Shown piece by piece: positions 8,434-17,025 of a stretch of DNA of 56,291 bases. Numbering within the stretch: position 1 is the stretch's first letter; each line of letters opens with the position of its first letter. This DNA comes from Alphaproteobacteria bacterium (GTDB lineage: Bacteria > Pseudomonadota > Alphaproteobacteria > Reyranellales > Reyranellaceae): positions 1 to 56,291 of the forward strand of contig VGCZ01000034.1 of NCBI GenBank assembly GCA_016869975.1, written 5' to 3'. Both the position numbers and the translations under genes were made by a program. The notes beneath the pieces were generated by a model. It did no database searches and had not been told where the DNA came from. It worked only from the letters and a program-made list of their open reading frames with translations.

Positions 8434-9120
8434 TCATGCAACCTTCCGGCCGCGAACGATCTTACCACCCTGCAAGGCCCATTCCTGCCCGCCCAGATCG
8501 ACCGCGCGAATCTTGCTCTCGTCGGTGGTCCCGACGACCGCTGCCGCACCGGCCGCCATCCAGGCTTGCGGCGCCGCCTCAATGCCCGCGAAGTCATCGA
8601 GCCCCTCGAGCCGCCGAAAGAAGCTTTCCTGCAGCGCACCGCCGCCCAGCATGTTGTCGACGAGCGACGGATCCGTCGTTCCATTGAATCCGAGCAACAC
8701 GTGGCGACCGAACAACATCCGCATGTGGTGCATGACACTGACGGAGTTGCACACGGAGCACCCACCCCAGAGGACAAGCCAAGTCTTGGACTGAAGCGCG
8801 AAGCCACCGCCATTCGGCTTCAGTTCGGCGCTCTCCCCACCCGCCTTGACGCTGATGCGATCCCCGTCGAACGCGATGGTGACGTCGATCGCGTCATTGT
8901 ACAGCTTACGCTTCTGCCCCGTGTCGTCGCCCATGATGAAGTGACCGCCGAAGTAAACCCAGCTGGCGGGGCGCGCGAAGAAGTTCTTTAGGTCCGTCAG
9001 GGTCGGCTTCGGATTCCGTATCGACCAGACCTTGCTCATGCCCAGGCCCGCGCATCCCTTTTCCCAAGTCGCCGCGTCGCGACGGGTACCAAGGCAAAGA
9101 GTCGAGTAGCTGAAATCCAT
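8434..9120 (-). CDS. Caspase/CHAT-like small protein (hypothetical cysteine peptidase fold)
   Basis: A 228-residue protein with no family I can name outright. It has the ordered landmarks of the caspase/CHAT fold: a beta strand ending in VYFGGHF with H60, a charged linker, a hydrophobic strand WLVLWGGCSVC with C121 or C124, and then GRHVLLGFNG. In CHAT and metacaspase proteins a strand leads into GHG, a second strand into ACxS/T, and a third into a V(I)GWxG-type segment. The stand-alone architecture without sensor or repeat domains is unusual. AAAGG lies 8 bases before the ATG. It is convergent with the HpaB-like gene and downstream of the GMC oxidoreductase. The fold call is inference; the coding call is fairly firm. 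Confidence 0.75.
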   Translation of the reverse strand: MDFSYSTLCLGTRRDAATWEKGCAGLGMSKVWSIRNPKPTLTDLKNFFARPASWVYFGGHFIMGDDTGQKRKLYNDAIDVTIAFDGDRISVKAGGESAELKPNGGGFALQSKTWLVLWGGCSVCNSVSVMHHMRMLFGRHVLLGFNGTTDPSLVDNMLGGGALQESFFRRLEGLDDFAGIEAAPQAWMAAGAAAVVGTTDESKIRAVDLGGQEWALQGGKIVRGRKVA

Positions 9121-9221
9121 CCTTCGCCACCCTTTCGGTCTGTATCACCGCAGTATAGATGGAGCGCCGGGCTTGTCAGCAACCACCCGGCCGTCGATGG
9201 TCGGTTCGCCGCCGTCGAATG

Positions 9222-10841
9222 TCAGCGCGCGTCCGCGAGCACCATGTCCGCCGCCTTCTCGCCGATCATGATGGCCGGTGCGTTGGTGTTGCCTGACGTC
9301 AGCGTCGGCATGATCGAGGCGTCGGCGATGCGCAGGCCCTGGATGCCGTGCACGCGCAGCCGGTCGTCGACCACGGCCATGGGATCGTGGCCCATCTTGC
9401 AGGTGCCGACCGGGTGATAGGTCGTCTCGGCCGTACGCTTGACCCAGTCGATGATCTCCTCGTCGGTCTGCGCCTCGGGACCAGGCCCGAGCTCGGTGAG
9501 CTGCAGCGGCGTCATCGCCTGGGCGTACATGATGGAGCGCGCGATGCGGATGGCGCGCACGGTCAGCTCCGCATCGATCGGCGCGGCGAGGAAGTTGAAG
9601 TGGATCGCCGGCGGCGTGCGCGGATCGCTCGACGTGATATGGATCGTGCCCTTGCTCTCGGGCCGCATCGGATGGGCGTAGCAGGTCATGCCGGATTGCC
9701 TGCTCAGGCGCGGGCCTTTCGGCCCCGGCTCCATCAGCATCGACACCCAGCCGAGCAGCAGGTCGGGCGCGGCGAGGCCCTCGCGCGAGCGCACGAAGGC
9801 GCGTATCGGCGCGCCGACCGAGGCGAGCAGCCCCTGGTTGAGAAACGCGAACTTCAGGCCCTGCGTGATCCAGCCCAGGCCGCGCGCGATGTCGTTGTAG
9901 GTGTAGCCCTTCGCACCGACGGCCCAACGCGTGCGCGGCGCGTAATGGTCGCGCAGGTTCTCGCCGACACCGGGCAGCGCCTGGCGCACGTCGATGCCCA
10001 GCGCCTTCAGGCGCTCGGGCTGGCCGATGCCGCTCAGCTCCAGGAGCTGCGGCGAGTTGATCGTGCCGCCGCACACCACGACCTCTCGCGCCGCTGTGGC
10101 CTCGCGCGCTTCGCCGCCGAACGCGTAGCGCACGCCGACGCAGCGCGTGCCGTCGAACAGCAAGCCCTCGGCCAGCGCGTCGGTCTCGATCCGCAGGTTG
10201 GCGCGGTTGCGGATCGGATCGAGATAGGTGCGCGCGGTGCTCATACGCCAGCCGCGCGAGATCGACGCCTGGCTCATCACGATGCCGTCCTGCGTGGCGC
10301 CGTTATAGTCCGGGTTGTGCGCGATGCCGACTTCCGCCGCAGCCTTGATCAACGCCTGGAAGACCGGCTCGCGCGGCTTCGGGTTGGTGACCGGGATCGG
10401 CCCAGTGCGACCGCGAAACCGGTCGTCGCCCTCACCCGGCTCGTAGGACTCCATACGCTTGAAGAACGGCAGCACGTCGTCATAGGCCCAGCCCTGGTTG
10501 CCCATCTGCGCCCAGGTGTCGAAGTCCTGCGCCTGGCCGCGCACGAAGGCCATGCCGTTGATCGCGCTCGAGCCACCCAGCAGCTTGCCGCGCGGCACCG
10601 GGATGCGCCGGCCATTGGTCGTCGCCTCGGGCTCGGCGCTGTAGAGCCAGTTGGCCTCGGGATTCTGGATCAGCCGCGCCGAACCGATGGGGATGCGCGA
10701 CCACGGATGACTCGCGCGGCCCGCTTCGAGCAGCAGCACCTTATGGCGCGGATCGGCCGACAGACGATGCGCGACCGCGGCGCCGGCCGATCCGGCGCCG
10801 ATGACGATGAAATCGGATGGGGGAGAGGACGTGGTGACCAC
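9222..10841 (-). CDS. GMC oxidoreductase (choline dehydrogenase-like)
   Basis: An FAD-dependent glucose-methanol-choline oxidoreductase of about 539 residues that oxidises primary alcohols. The Rossmann motif DFIVIGAGSAG is near the N-terminus, the PRGKLLGGSSAINGM signature follows, and the C-terminal HPVGTCKMG carries the catalytic His. Homology begins at about SDFIVIG, so I chose the GTG at 10841; the frame is open to an ATG at 10919 but the extra residues are arginine-rich and unlike the family. Choline dehydrogenase, alcohol dehydrogenase and similar members cannot be separated here. The palindrome at 10924 lies directly upstream, between it and the divergent MFS gene. Confidence 0.9.
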   Translation of the reverse strand: MVTTSSPPSDFIVIGAGSAGAAVAHRLSADPRHKVLLLEAGRASHPWSRIPIGSARLIQNPEANWLYSAEPEATTNGRRIPVPRGKLLGGSSAINGMAFVRGQAQDFDTWAQMGNQGWAYDDVLPFFKRMESYEPGEGDDRFRGRTGPIPVTNPKPREPVFQALIKAAAEVGIAHNPDYNGATQDGIVMSQASISRGWRMSTARTYLDPIRNRANLRIETDALAEGLLFDGTRCVGVRYAFGGEAREATAAREVVVCGGTINSPQLLELSGIGQPERLKALGIDVRQALPGVGENLRDHYAPRTRWAVGAKGYTYNDIARGLGWITQGLKFAFLNQGLLASVGAPIRAFVRSREGLAAPDLLLGWVSMLMEPGPKGPRLSRQSGMTCYAHPMRPESKGTIHITSSDPRTPPAIHFNFLAAPIDAELTVRAIRIARSIMYAQAMTPLQLTELGPGPEAQTDEEIIDWVKRTAETTYHPVGTCKMGHDPMAVVDDRLRVHGIQGLRIADASIMPTLTSGNTNAPAIMIGEKAADMVLADAR

Positions 10842-10923
10842 GATAACTCTGGACGTAGTTGTGCGACGGCGGCGGCGTGTCGATAGTGCATGGTCATGAA
10901 CAGATCGCAAGCGACCCATCTTC

Positions 10924-10986
10924 CTGGGACCGCCGGCGTCCCGCCGGCTCTTCTTCTTGATACCGGCGGGACGCCGGCGGTCCCAG
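10924..10986. repeat. Dispersed palindrome, family A (24-bp perfect arms)
   Basis: Arms at 10924-10947 and 10963-10986 are perfect reverse complements, each beginning or ending CTGGGACCGCCGGCG-type, around a 15-base spacer. The repeat ends only 4 bases before the ATG of the MFS gene. The same core recurs at 12304, 12459, 12667, 29654 and 39605. Confidence 0.9.
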
Positions 10987-10990
10987 AAAG

Positions 10991-12295
10991 ATGACCCCGC
11001 ACTGGTCCCACCGCCTGCCGTTCTTCTACGGCTGGCTGATCATCCTGATCGCCTTCGTCACCATGGCGATCGCGGTCAGCGCGCGCACCTCGTTCTCGCT
11101 GCTGGTGCCGCCGCTGATCGACGAGTATGGCTGGGATCGCGGGCTGGTCGCCGGCGCCTTCTCCTTCGGCTTCATGATGTCGGCGGTGATCAGCCCCTTC
11201 GTCGGCACGGCCATGCAGAAGTATGGGCCGGTCGTCGTCATCGAAGGCGGCGTCGTGCTGGCGACACTCGGCCTGCTGTCGGCGACGCTGATCGCCAATC
11301 CCTGGCAGTTCTATCTCGCGCTCGGGCTGGCGGTGGGCGCCGGCGCCAACATGATGAGCTTCACCGCCCATTCGCTGTTCCTGCCGAACTGGTTCCTGAG
11401 AAAACGCGCCATGGCGATCGGCATCGCGTTCTCCGGCGTCGGCGTCGGCGCCATCGTCGTGCTGCCCTGGCTGCAGTCGATCATCCAGGAGCGCGGTTGG
11501 CGCGAGGCGTGCTGGGCGATGGGCCTCTTGGTGCTCCTCGTGTTGGGGCCGCTCAACCTGCTGACGCGCCACAGACCGCAAGACGTCGGCCTGCTGCCTG
11601 ATGGTGACACGCAGGCCCAGGTGGTGGCGGCCACCAAGCGCGACGGCTCGACCATCGTCGATGTCGCGTGGACGCGCACCGAGTGGACCGTGCGAAGCGC
11701 GGCCCGCACGGCGCGCTTCTGGTGGATCGCGTTGGGATTCTTCAGCGCGCTGGTCATCTGGTACATGATCCAGGTGCACCAGACCAAGTACCTGATCGAG
11801 ATCGGCTTCAGCCCCTCGATGGCGGCGTGGAGCCTGGGCATCGTCAGTGTCGTGGCGATCCCCGGCCAGATCGGGCTGGGCGCGCTGTCGGACCGCATCG
11901 GTCGCGAATGGGTGTGGAGCGCGGCCTGCGCCGGCTTCGCCGTCTGCTATGTCGCGCTGATCGCCATGGAGCACGCGCCCTCGACGCCGCTGCTCTATTT
12001 GATGATCTTCACCCAGGGCTTCTTCGGCTACGCGCTGACCTCGGTGATGGGGCCGATCGTGCTGGAGATCTTCGAGGGCCCGCATTACGGCGCGATCTTC
12101 GGCATGCTGACCCTGCCGTCGATCGCCGGCGGCGCGGTCGGCCCGTGGCTCGGCGGCGTGATCCACGACGCCACGGGCAGCTATCGCTGGGCATTCATCC
12201 TGGCGCTGCTCTGCTGCGCGATCTCCGCCACCGCGATCTGGCTCGCCAGCCCCGGCAAGGTGCGCAGGGTACCGGGGAAGCTGCGACGCTCATAG
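10991..12295 (+). CDS. MFS transporter (oxalate/formate antiporter-like)
   Basis: A 434-residue inner-membrane major facilitator protein with about 12 hydrophobic segments. The N-terminus FFYGWLIILIAFVTM and the loop with RKRAMAIGIAFSGVGVGA are typical of the OFA / monocarboxylate branch. A central cytoplasmic loop at about residues 195-225 separates the two six-helix halves. Probable cargo is a small organic anion. It is divergent from the GMC oxidoreductase, suggesting uptake of that enzyme's substrate or of a related acid, but this is only context. The ATG sits 4 bases after a strong hairpin, so initiation may be occluded when the hairpin folds. Confidence 0.9.
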   Translation: MTPHWSHRLPFFYGWLIILIAFVTMAIAVSARTSFSLLVPPLIDEYGWDRGLVAGAFSFGFMMSAVISPFVGTAMQKYGPVVVIEGGVVLATLGLLSATLIANPWQFYLALGLAVGAGANMMSFTAHSLFLPNWFLRKRAMAIGIAFSGVGVGAIVVLPWLQSIIQERGWREACWAMGLLVLLVLGPLNLLTRHRPQDVGLLPDGDTQAQVVAATKRDGSTIVDVAWTRTEWTVRSAARTARFWWIALGFFSALVIWYMIQVHQTKYLIEIGFSPSMAAWSLGIVSVVAIPGQIGLGALSDRIGREWVWSAACAGFAVCYVALIAMEHAPSTPLLYLMIFTQGFFGYALTSVMGPIVLEIFEGPHYGAIFGMLTLPSIAGGAVGPWLGGVIHDATGSYRWAFILALLCCAISATAIWLASPGKVRRVPGKLRRS

Positions 12296-12303
12296 AGTCT
12301 TCC

Positions 12304-12482
12304 TGGGACCGCCGGCGTCCCGCCGGCATCTTGAAGAAGACGAACCACAGAGGCACAGAGGCACAGAGAACGGCGAAACGCGCGCGAAGCGCGCAGCAAA
12401 GCTCTTCTCTTCTTCGTCTTCCTCTGTGCCTCTGTGCCTCTGTGGTTGGCCTCAAGAGGCCGGCGGGACGCCGGCGGTCCCA
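12304..12482. repeat. Nested double inverted repeat (family A outer arms, CACAGAGG inner arms)
   Basis: The outer arms 12304-12327 and 12459-12482 are perfect 24-bp reverse complements of the family A core. Inside them, 12343-12368 and 12422-12447 are perfect 26-bp reverse complements made of tandem CACAGAGG-type units (ACCACAGAGGCACAGAGGC...). The 53-base centre has further GC palindromes (cgcgcgaagcgcgc). The region is non-coding in all credible frames and would fold into a long two-tier hairpin. Confidence 0.92.
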
Positions 12483-12513
12483 AAGAGGAGTCCCGCTGTC
12501 GCCTTGCGCCCCG

Positions 12514-12654
12514 TCACTTCGGACGCCTACGCCCAATGACTTCCGCGCCAAGAACCTCGGCGACGCCGGCGGCAGATACGCGGCGTGTGGGAGAGGCCTT
12601 GATCACGAGGCGCAGGATCGTGCTCTTCGCGAGCTTGTTGCGCTTCGCCAACAT
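12514..12654 (-). CDS. Possible 46-residue basic small protein
   Basis: A minus-strand frame with ATG at 12652-12654 and TGA at 12514-12516 encodes 46 residues starting MLAKRNKLAKST and ending GRRRPK, rich in Lys and Arg. AGGAGG lies 3 bases before the ATG, a strong but closely spaced Shine-Dalgarno. The ORF lies exactly between two family A repeat copies (12459-12482 and 12667-12686). I recognise no family; it could equally be non-coding filler between repeats. Confidence 0.35.
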   Translation of the reverse strand: MLAKRNKLAKSTILRLVIKASPTRRVSAAGVAEVLGAEVIGRRRPK

Positions 12655-12666
12655 CGCCCTCCTTCC

Positions 12667-12686
12667 TGGGACCGCCGGCGGTCCCA
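12667..12686. repeat. Dispersed palindrome, family A (20-bp perfect)
   Basis: A 20-base perfect self-complementary run TGGGACCGCC/GGCGGTCCCA, equal to the family A outer arms with the middle removed. It lies just past the stop codon of the molybdoenzyme gene. Confidence 0.9.
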
Positions 12687-12691
12687 AAGAG

Positions 12692-14902
12692 TTACGCCAA
12701 AGACACCTCGACGAGGGTGGTGTTGTAGGTGGTGGCGCCGCTGGGGGCGGGGCGGTCTTCGGTGAGCGCGTTGGCGCAGCCCTTGGTGTCGACGCCGTTG
12801 CCGTTGGGGGTGAACCAGGCGCCTTCCTTGATCGAGACGACGCCGCGGGCGATCCGCCGCGTGACTTTCGCCGGCAGCAACGTCGCGCCGCGGTCGTTGT
12901 GGATGCGCACGAGCTGGCCGTTGGCGATGCCGCGCGCCTTGGCGTCGTCCTCGTGGATCCAGACGTCGTCGGGGTCGATCCTGGCGAGCTGCTCCTGGTT
13001 GCCGTGGATCGAATGCGTGCGGGCCCGCGATTTCGGGCTGCACAGCATCAGGGGATGACGCGGGTCGGCCGTGACCGGCTCGATCCAGGTCGGGATCGGC
13101 GGGATCACGCCCAGGCCGTAGAAATTCGGCTTGGCGGCGAGCGTCGTCGAATAGAGCTCGATCTTGCCCGATGGTGTGTTGAACCGGTGAGTCTCGGGAT
13201 CGCGGATCTGCCTGGCGAAGGCCACCGCATCCTCGGGCGGCGCGAAACGCGCGACGCCCTTATCGGCGAACTGCTGGAAATCGTCGACCGCGTCCTTGGT
13301 CAGCTCGCGCAGCCAGTCCATCTCGCTCTTGTCGCTGTAGTCGGCGATGCCGACGCGCGCCGCGAGATCGGCGAAGATGTCCATGTCGTTGCGGCACTCG
13401 TACATCGGCGCGATCGCCTGCTTCATGAAGATCGCATAGTGCCCGGCGCCGGCCCACGGCGTGTGCACGTCGTTGCGCTCCCAGAACGTCGTCGCCGGCA
13501 GCACGATGTCGGCGTGGCGCGCGGTCGGCGTCAAGAAGTGATCCTGCGCGACGATGAACTCCACGCCGTCGAGCGAGGCCGCCATCTTGTTGGCGTTGGG
13601 GCACTGGTTGAAGAGATCGCCGCCGGCCGAATAGATCATCTTGATGTCCGACGGATAGCCGCCGGCCTTGCCGCGCGCCAGCAGATCGGCGAGCAGCGGC
13701 GTGGCGACGCGCGCGTCGATCGGGTTGCTGCCAGGCGGGAAGCTCTTGATGCCGGCGCGGCCGGTAGCGCCGTTGCTGACACCCGAGCTGCCGCCGACGA
13801 TGCCGACATTGCCGGTGATGGCCGCGAGCGCGTAGGCGGCGCGATGGAACTGCTCGCCAAAGGCGGTGCGTCCCGGCGCGTAGCCGCATTGCAGCGCCGC
13901 CGGCTTGGTGGTGGCGAACTCGATCGCCAGCCGACGCACCGTCTCGGCCGGGATGCCGCAGATCGCCTCGGCCCATTGCGGCGTCTTGGCCACGCCGTCG
14001 CTGCCCTCGCCCATCAGATAGGCGCGGTACGACGCCCCCCTGGGCGCGCCCTCAGGCAGATGCGCCTCGTCGAAGCCCAGCACGTGGCGATCGCAATAGG
14101 CCTGGTCGTGCAGCCCTTCGCTCACGATCACGTAGGCCATCGCAATGAGCGCGGCGGCATCGGTCGAGGGCTTGATGTAGATGTGCTCGTCGGCGAACGC
14201 CGCCGACGTGCGCGTACGCCTTGGATCGACGCAGACGATGCGCACGCCGGCCTTCTTCGCCTCGCGCAGATACTCCTTGGTGCCGGTGCCGAAGGTGCCG
14301 TCGGCGGGGCTCCAGCCCCACATCACGATCAGCTTCGAGTTGACGTAGTCGGTGGGCTCGCGGCCGGCGCTCTTGTAGTCAGCGCCGTAGGTGTGGCGCA
14401 CGGCGAAGATCTCGGCCTCGGCCGACATGTTCGACCACAACACGGTGCAGCCGCCGAACTTGTTGAAGAAGCGCTTGGCGCCGGCCGAGCTGTGCAGCAT
14501 CGAGAGGTTGCCCGAGCGCGAGGCGTCGAGGAACGCGGCGTTGCCGTGCGCGGCGCGGATGCGCAGCATCTCGCGCGCGACGGTGTCGAGCGCCTCGTCC
14601 CAGGAGACGCGTTCGAACTGACCGGAGCCGCGCGGGCCGACGCGGCGCATCGGATGGCGCAACCGGTCGGGATGATAGACGCGCTCGATCTGGCCAACGC
14701 CGCGCGCGCAGGCGTGCAGCGGCGGCAGCTCCGGCCGCCAGCGCGCCGGATCGGTCGAGATCTTGACGATGCGATCGTCGACGACATGCGCGTTGACCAC
14801 GCAGCGCCCGCCGCAATTATGCCCGCAGGTGCTGGTGACCACCGTCTCGCCCGCCCGCGCCGCGCGGCGGGGGGCTTGGTAGAGGGTGTGGGGGGTGGGC
14901 AT
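12692..14902 (-). CDS. DMSO-reductase-family molybdopterin oxidoreductase
   Basis: A 736-residue molybdenum bis-MGD enzyme. The N-terminal [4Fe-4S] motif is C26-x3-C30-x3-C34 (CGHNCGGRC) with the fourth Cys at C65. The residue at the Mo-ligand position appears to be S160 in WSNMSAEAE, as in the DMSO/TMAO reductase branch rather than the Cys/Sec formate-dehydrogenase branch. No Tat signal is visible, so it is probably cytoplasmic, and no FeS or membrane-anchor subunit gene is adjacent. Such single-subunit members are often annotated only as 'molybdopterin-dependent oxidoreductase'. The ATG at 14902 is taken because upstream in-frame sequence is non-homologous. Confidence 0.92.
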   Translation of the reverse strand: MPTPHTLYQAPRRAARAGETVVTSTCGHNCGGRCVVNAHVVDDRIVKISTDPARWRPELPPLHACARGVGQIERVYHPDRLRHPMRRVGPRGSGQFERVSWDEALDTVAREMLRIRAAHGNAAFLDASRSGNLSMLHSSAGAKRFFNKFGGCTVLWSNMSAEAEIFAVRHTYGADYKSAGREPTDYVNSKLIVMWGWSPADGTFGTGTKEYLREAKKAGVRIVCVDPRRTRTSAAFADEHIYIKPSTDAAALIAMAYVIVSEGLHDQAYCDRHVLGFDEAHLPEGAPRGASYRAYLMGEGSDGVAKTPQWAEAICGIPAETVRRLAIEFATTKPAALQCGYAPGRTAFGEQFHRAAYALAAITGNVGIVGGSSGVSNGATGRAGIKSFPPGSNPIDARVATPLLADLLARGKAGGYPSDIKMIYSAGGDLFNQCPNANKMAASLDGVEFIVAQDHFLTPTARHADIVLPATTFWERNDVHTPWAGAGHYAIFMKQAIAPMYECRNDMDIFADLAARVGIADYSDKSEMDWLRELTKDAVDDFQQFADKGVARFAPPEDAVAFARQIRDPETHRFNTPSGKIELYSTTLAAKPNFYGLGVIPPIPTWIEPVTADPRHPLMLCSPKSRARTHSIHGNQEQLARIDPDDVWIHEDDAKARGIANGQLVRIHNDRGATLLPAKVTRRIARGVVSIKEGAWFTPNGNGVDTKGCANALTEDRPAPSGATTYNTTLVEVSLA

Positions 14903-15140
14903 GTCGGCTCTACTTTTCCAGGCTGCGGTGAAGTTAGCGCCTCCGTGAGTGATGGGCCATCGCCTTCGTGGCGAGGACGATTGCCTGGGCAGGGGATGCC
15001 GGTCGCCACCAGATCGCCGCACCGTGCGCCGTGGTGCACGCCGAGTCCTTCGACGCCGATCGGCAGCGCCGGCAAAGAGACAACTGATGACAGCGGCCTC
15101 TTTGTCACTCGCCCTGCGAGCGGAGAGGAAGACAGCGACA

Positions 15141-15962
15141 TTAGGGAGCGGGCTTGCGGCCGCTGGCGAGCACCGCGGCGATGGGCAGCGCCAGCCGGCC
15201 GTCCTGGCGGTAGCGCTCGGCCCGCCGGTCGATGTCGGCGACGATGGCCGAAAGCGCCTGAGGCGTCTGCGCGTCGAGCAGCGCCGCCATCCTGACGGTG
15301 CCGGCCGACAGCGCCGCGACCAGCGCCTGGCCGTCGGGCAGAATCCACGTCGCGCGCGCGATCTCGCCGGTGACCGCGGCGAAGCCCGTGCCTTCGAGCG
15401 CGCGCACGCAGTGATCGATCTGGTTCAGCGCGCCGGAGGGTGGGAAGGCCCGCGCGGCCGATCGATCGCCGTGCCGGTCGATCGCGTCGAAGATCAGCTT
15501 CCAGGCGATGTTCTCGGCCGGCGCGGCCCACACCGTGAAGCCGACGATGCCGCCCGGCACCAGCACGCGCCTGCATTCCGCCAGCGCCATCTCGGGTCGC
15601 GGCACGTGATGCATGCCGAAGCTCGATACGACGGCGTCGTATTGTTCGTCCGCGTAGGGCATGCGCTCGGCGTCGCCTTCGCTCACGACGATGCCGGGGT
15701 TGGCGTCGCGGGCGATGCGCACCATGGCGGCGGAGAAATCCAGCGCGTGCACCCGGGCCCCGCGTCGCGCGGCGGCGGCGGCGAGCTGGCCCGGCCCGCA
15801 AGCGACGTCGAGCACGCGCCGACCCGCGGCGACGCAAGCGACCTCGAGCAGCGGCTCGATATAGCGCGCCGTCGCATGCGCGAACGTCGCCTCGTACCGA
15901 CTGGCGGCGCGCTGCCAGCCGGCATGCTCGAAGGCCCTGATGGCTTCGGGTTGGAAGGTCAT
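15141..15962 (-). CDS. Class I SAM-dependent methyltransferase
   Basis: A 273-residue Rossmann-fold methyltransferase of the UbiE/Methyltransf_11 type. Motif I is VLDVACGPGQLA at about residues 50-61, followed by HALDFSAAMV and GDAERMPY, then a FGMHHVPRPEMALAE block and RVLVPGG. The acceptor substrate is not apparent. The ATG at 15962 is preferred over one seven codons upstream. It lies 238 bases downstream of the molybdoenzyme start on the same strand; that gap contains no gene I can support. Confidence 0.9.
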   Translation of the reverse strand: MTFQPEAIRAFEHAGWQRAASRYEATFAHATARYIEPLLEVACVAAGRRVLDVACGPGQLAAAAARRGARVHALDFSAAMVRIARDANPGIVVSEGDAERMPYADEQYDAVVSSFGMHHVPRPEMALAECRRVLVPGGIVGFTVWAAPAENIAWKLIFDAIDRHGDRSAARAFPPSGALNQIDHCVRALEGTGFAAVTGEIARATWILPDGQALVAALSAGTVRMAALLDAQTPQALSAIVADIDRRAERYRQDGRLALPIAAVLASGRKPAP

Positions 15963-16078
15963 GGGTACCAATCCAAGTCGCAATCCTCACAAGGCGTTCG
16001 GGCCGCGGCGCTCCAGCGACGTATCATGGGCGATCTACCCTGAGCGCCGCTGGAGCGGCGCGACCCGAAGACAGCCGC

Positions 16079-16927
16079 TCACCGCGCCGGCGTGCGCCCG
16101 CGGATCCGGTCGAAGCCCTGCTTGATGGCGGCGAAGCGCGCCTCGATGTGATGCTCGAACTCGGTGTCGGTGAAGATGTAGGGCCAGTCGTTCTCGATGC
16201 CCTCGCGCACCAGCTCGCCGACATAGCGCGGATCGGCGCCGCGCTCGACGCCCTCGCGCACCGCCTTGAAGCGCTCGGCCAACGGCCCGCTGGGCGGCGT
16301 CGGCACCAGCTTGCCGGCGAGACGCTCGGGCAGATTGCGCTGCGAGGTGAGGATCCGGGTGCGCACGAAGCTCGGGCACAGCACGGACACGCCGATGCCG
16401 CGCGGCGCCAGCTCGATGCGCAGGCCTTCGCTCAGCGCCACGACACCGTACTTGGAGACGTTGTAGGGCATGCTGCCGCCGGAGATCAGGCCGGCGATCG
16501 AGGCGGTCGAGACGATGTGGCCGCCCTCGCCGTGGCTCTCGATCAGCGGGCCGAAGATCTCGACGCCCCAGATGACGGCGTCGAGGTTCACGCCCATCGT
16601 CCAATCCCACGCCGCGTCGGTCCAGGTGCCGTAGGGCCCGCCGCCGCCGACGCCGGCGTTGTTCACGAGGATATGGACCTTGCCGTAGCGCGCCAGGGTG
16701 GCGTCGGCCGCCGCCTTGAGCTCGGCCTTCAGCGACACGTCGGCGCGCACGGCGTCGACATCGGCGTTGGTCGCCTCGAGCTGCGCGCGCGCCTTGCGCA
16801 GCGCCTCCTCCTCGATGTCGCACAGCATCACCTTCGCGCCCGCCTGCGACAGCGCCGTGGCGATGCCGAGACCAATGCCCGACGCCGCGCCGGTCACGAA
16901 CGCGGTCTTGCCGGCGATATCCTTCAT
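16079..16927 (-). CDS. Short-chain dehydrogenase/reductase
   Basis: A 282-residue classical SDR. The cofactor motif TGAASGIG is at residues 12-19, VNNAG at about 88-92, and the catalytic Tyr and Lys are Y155 and K159 in YNVSK with a Ser about 12 residues before. D37 after the second strand (LCDIEE) favours NAD(H) over NADP(H). It probably oxidises or reduces a hydroxyl/keto compound. It may be co-transcribed with the methyltransferase, 116 bases downstream. Confidence 0.93.
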   Translation of the reverse strand: MKDIAGKTAFVTGAASGIGLGIATALSQAGAKVMLCDIEEEALRKARAQLEATNADVDAVRADVSLKAELKAAADATLARYGKVHILVNNAGVGGGGPYGTWTDAAWDWTMGVNLDAVIWGVEIFGPLIESHGEGGHIVSTASIAGLISGGSMPYNVSKYGVVALSEGLRIELAPRGIGVSVLCPSFVRTRILTSQRNLPERLAGKLVPTPPSGPLAERFKAVREGVERGADPRYVGELVREGIENDWPYIFTDTEFEHHIEARFAAIKQGFDRIRGRTPAR

Positions 16928-17025
16928 GTCGATCTGTCTCCCCGCACGCTGTCCGGCGCGATGCTATCACGCCGGTGCGACGCGCGGCCTTGCGACGGCG
17001 CGTGCGGACAGAGCGAGTCGATGCT

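Noticed and set aside
9348-10886. 512-codon plus-strand frame opposite the GMC oxidoreductase
   Set aside because: Shadow frame with shadow-type composition; the real protein is on the minus strand.
12434-15295. 953-codon plus-strand open frame
   Set aside because: It runs antisense through the molybdoenzyme, which has clear cofactor motifs. The translation is rich in Arg, Ala and Asp/His as expected for a shadow frame in GC-rich DNA.
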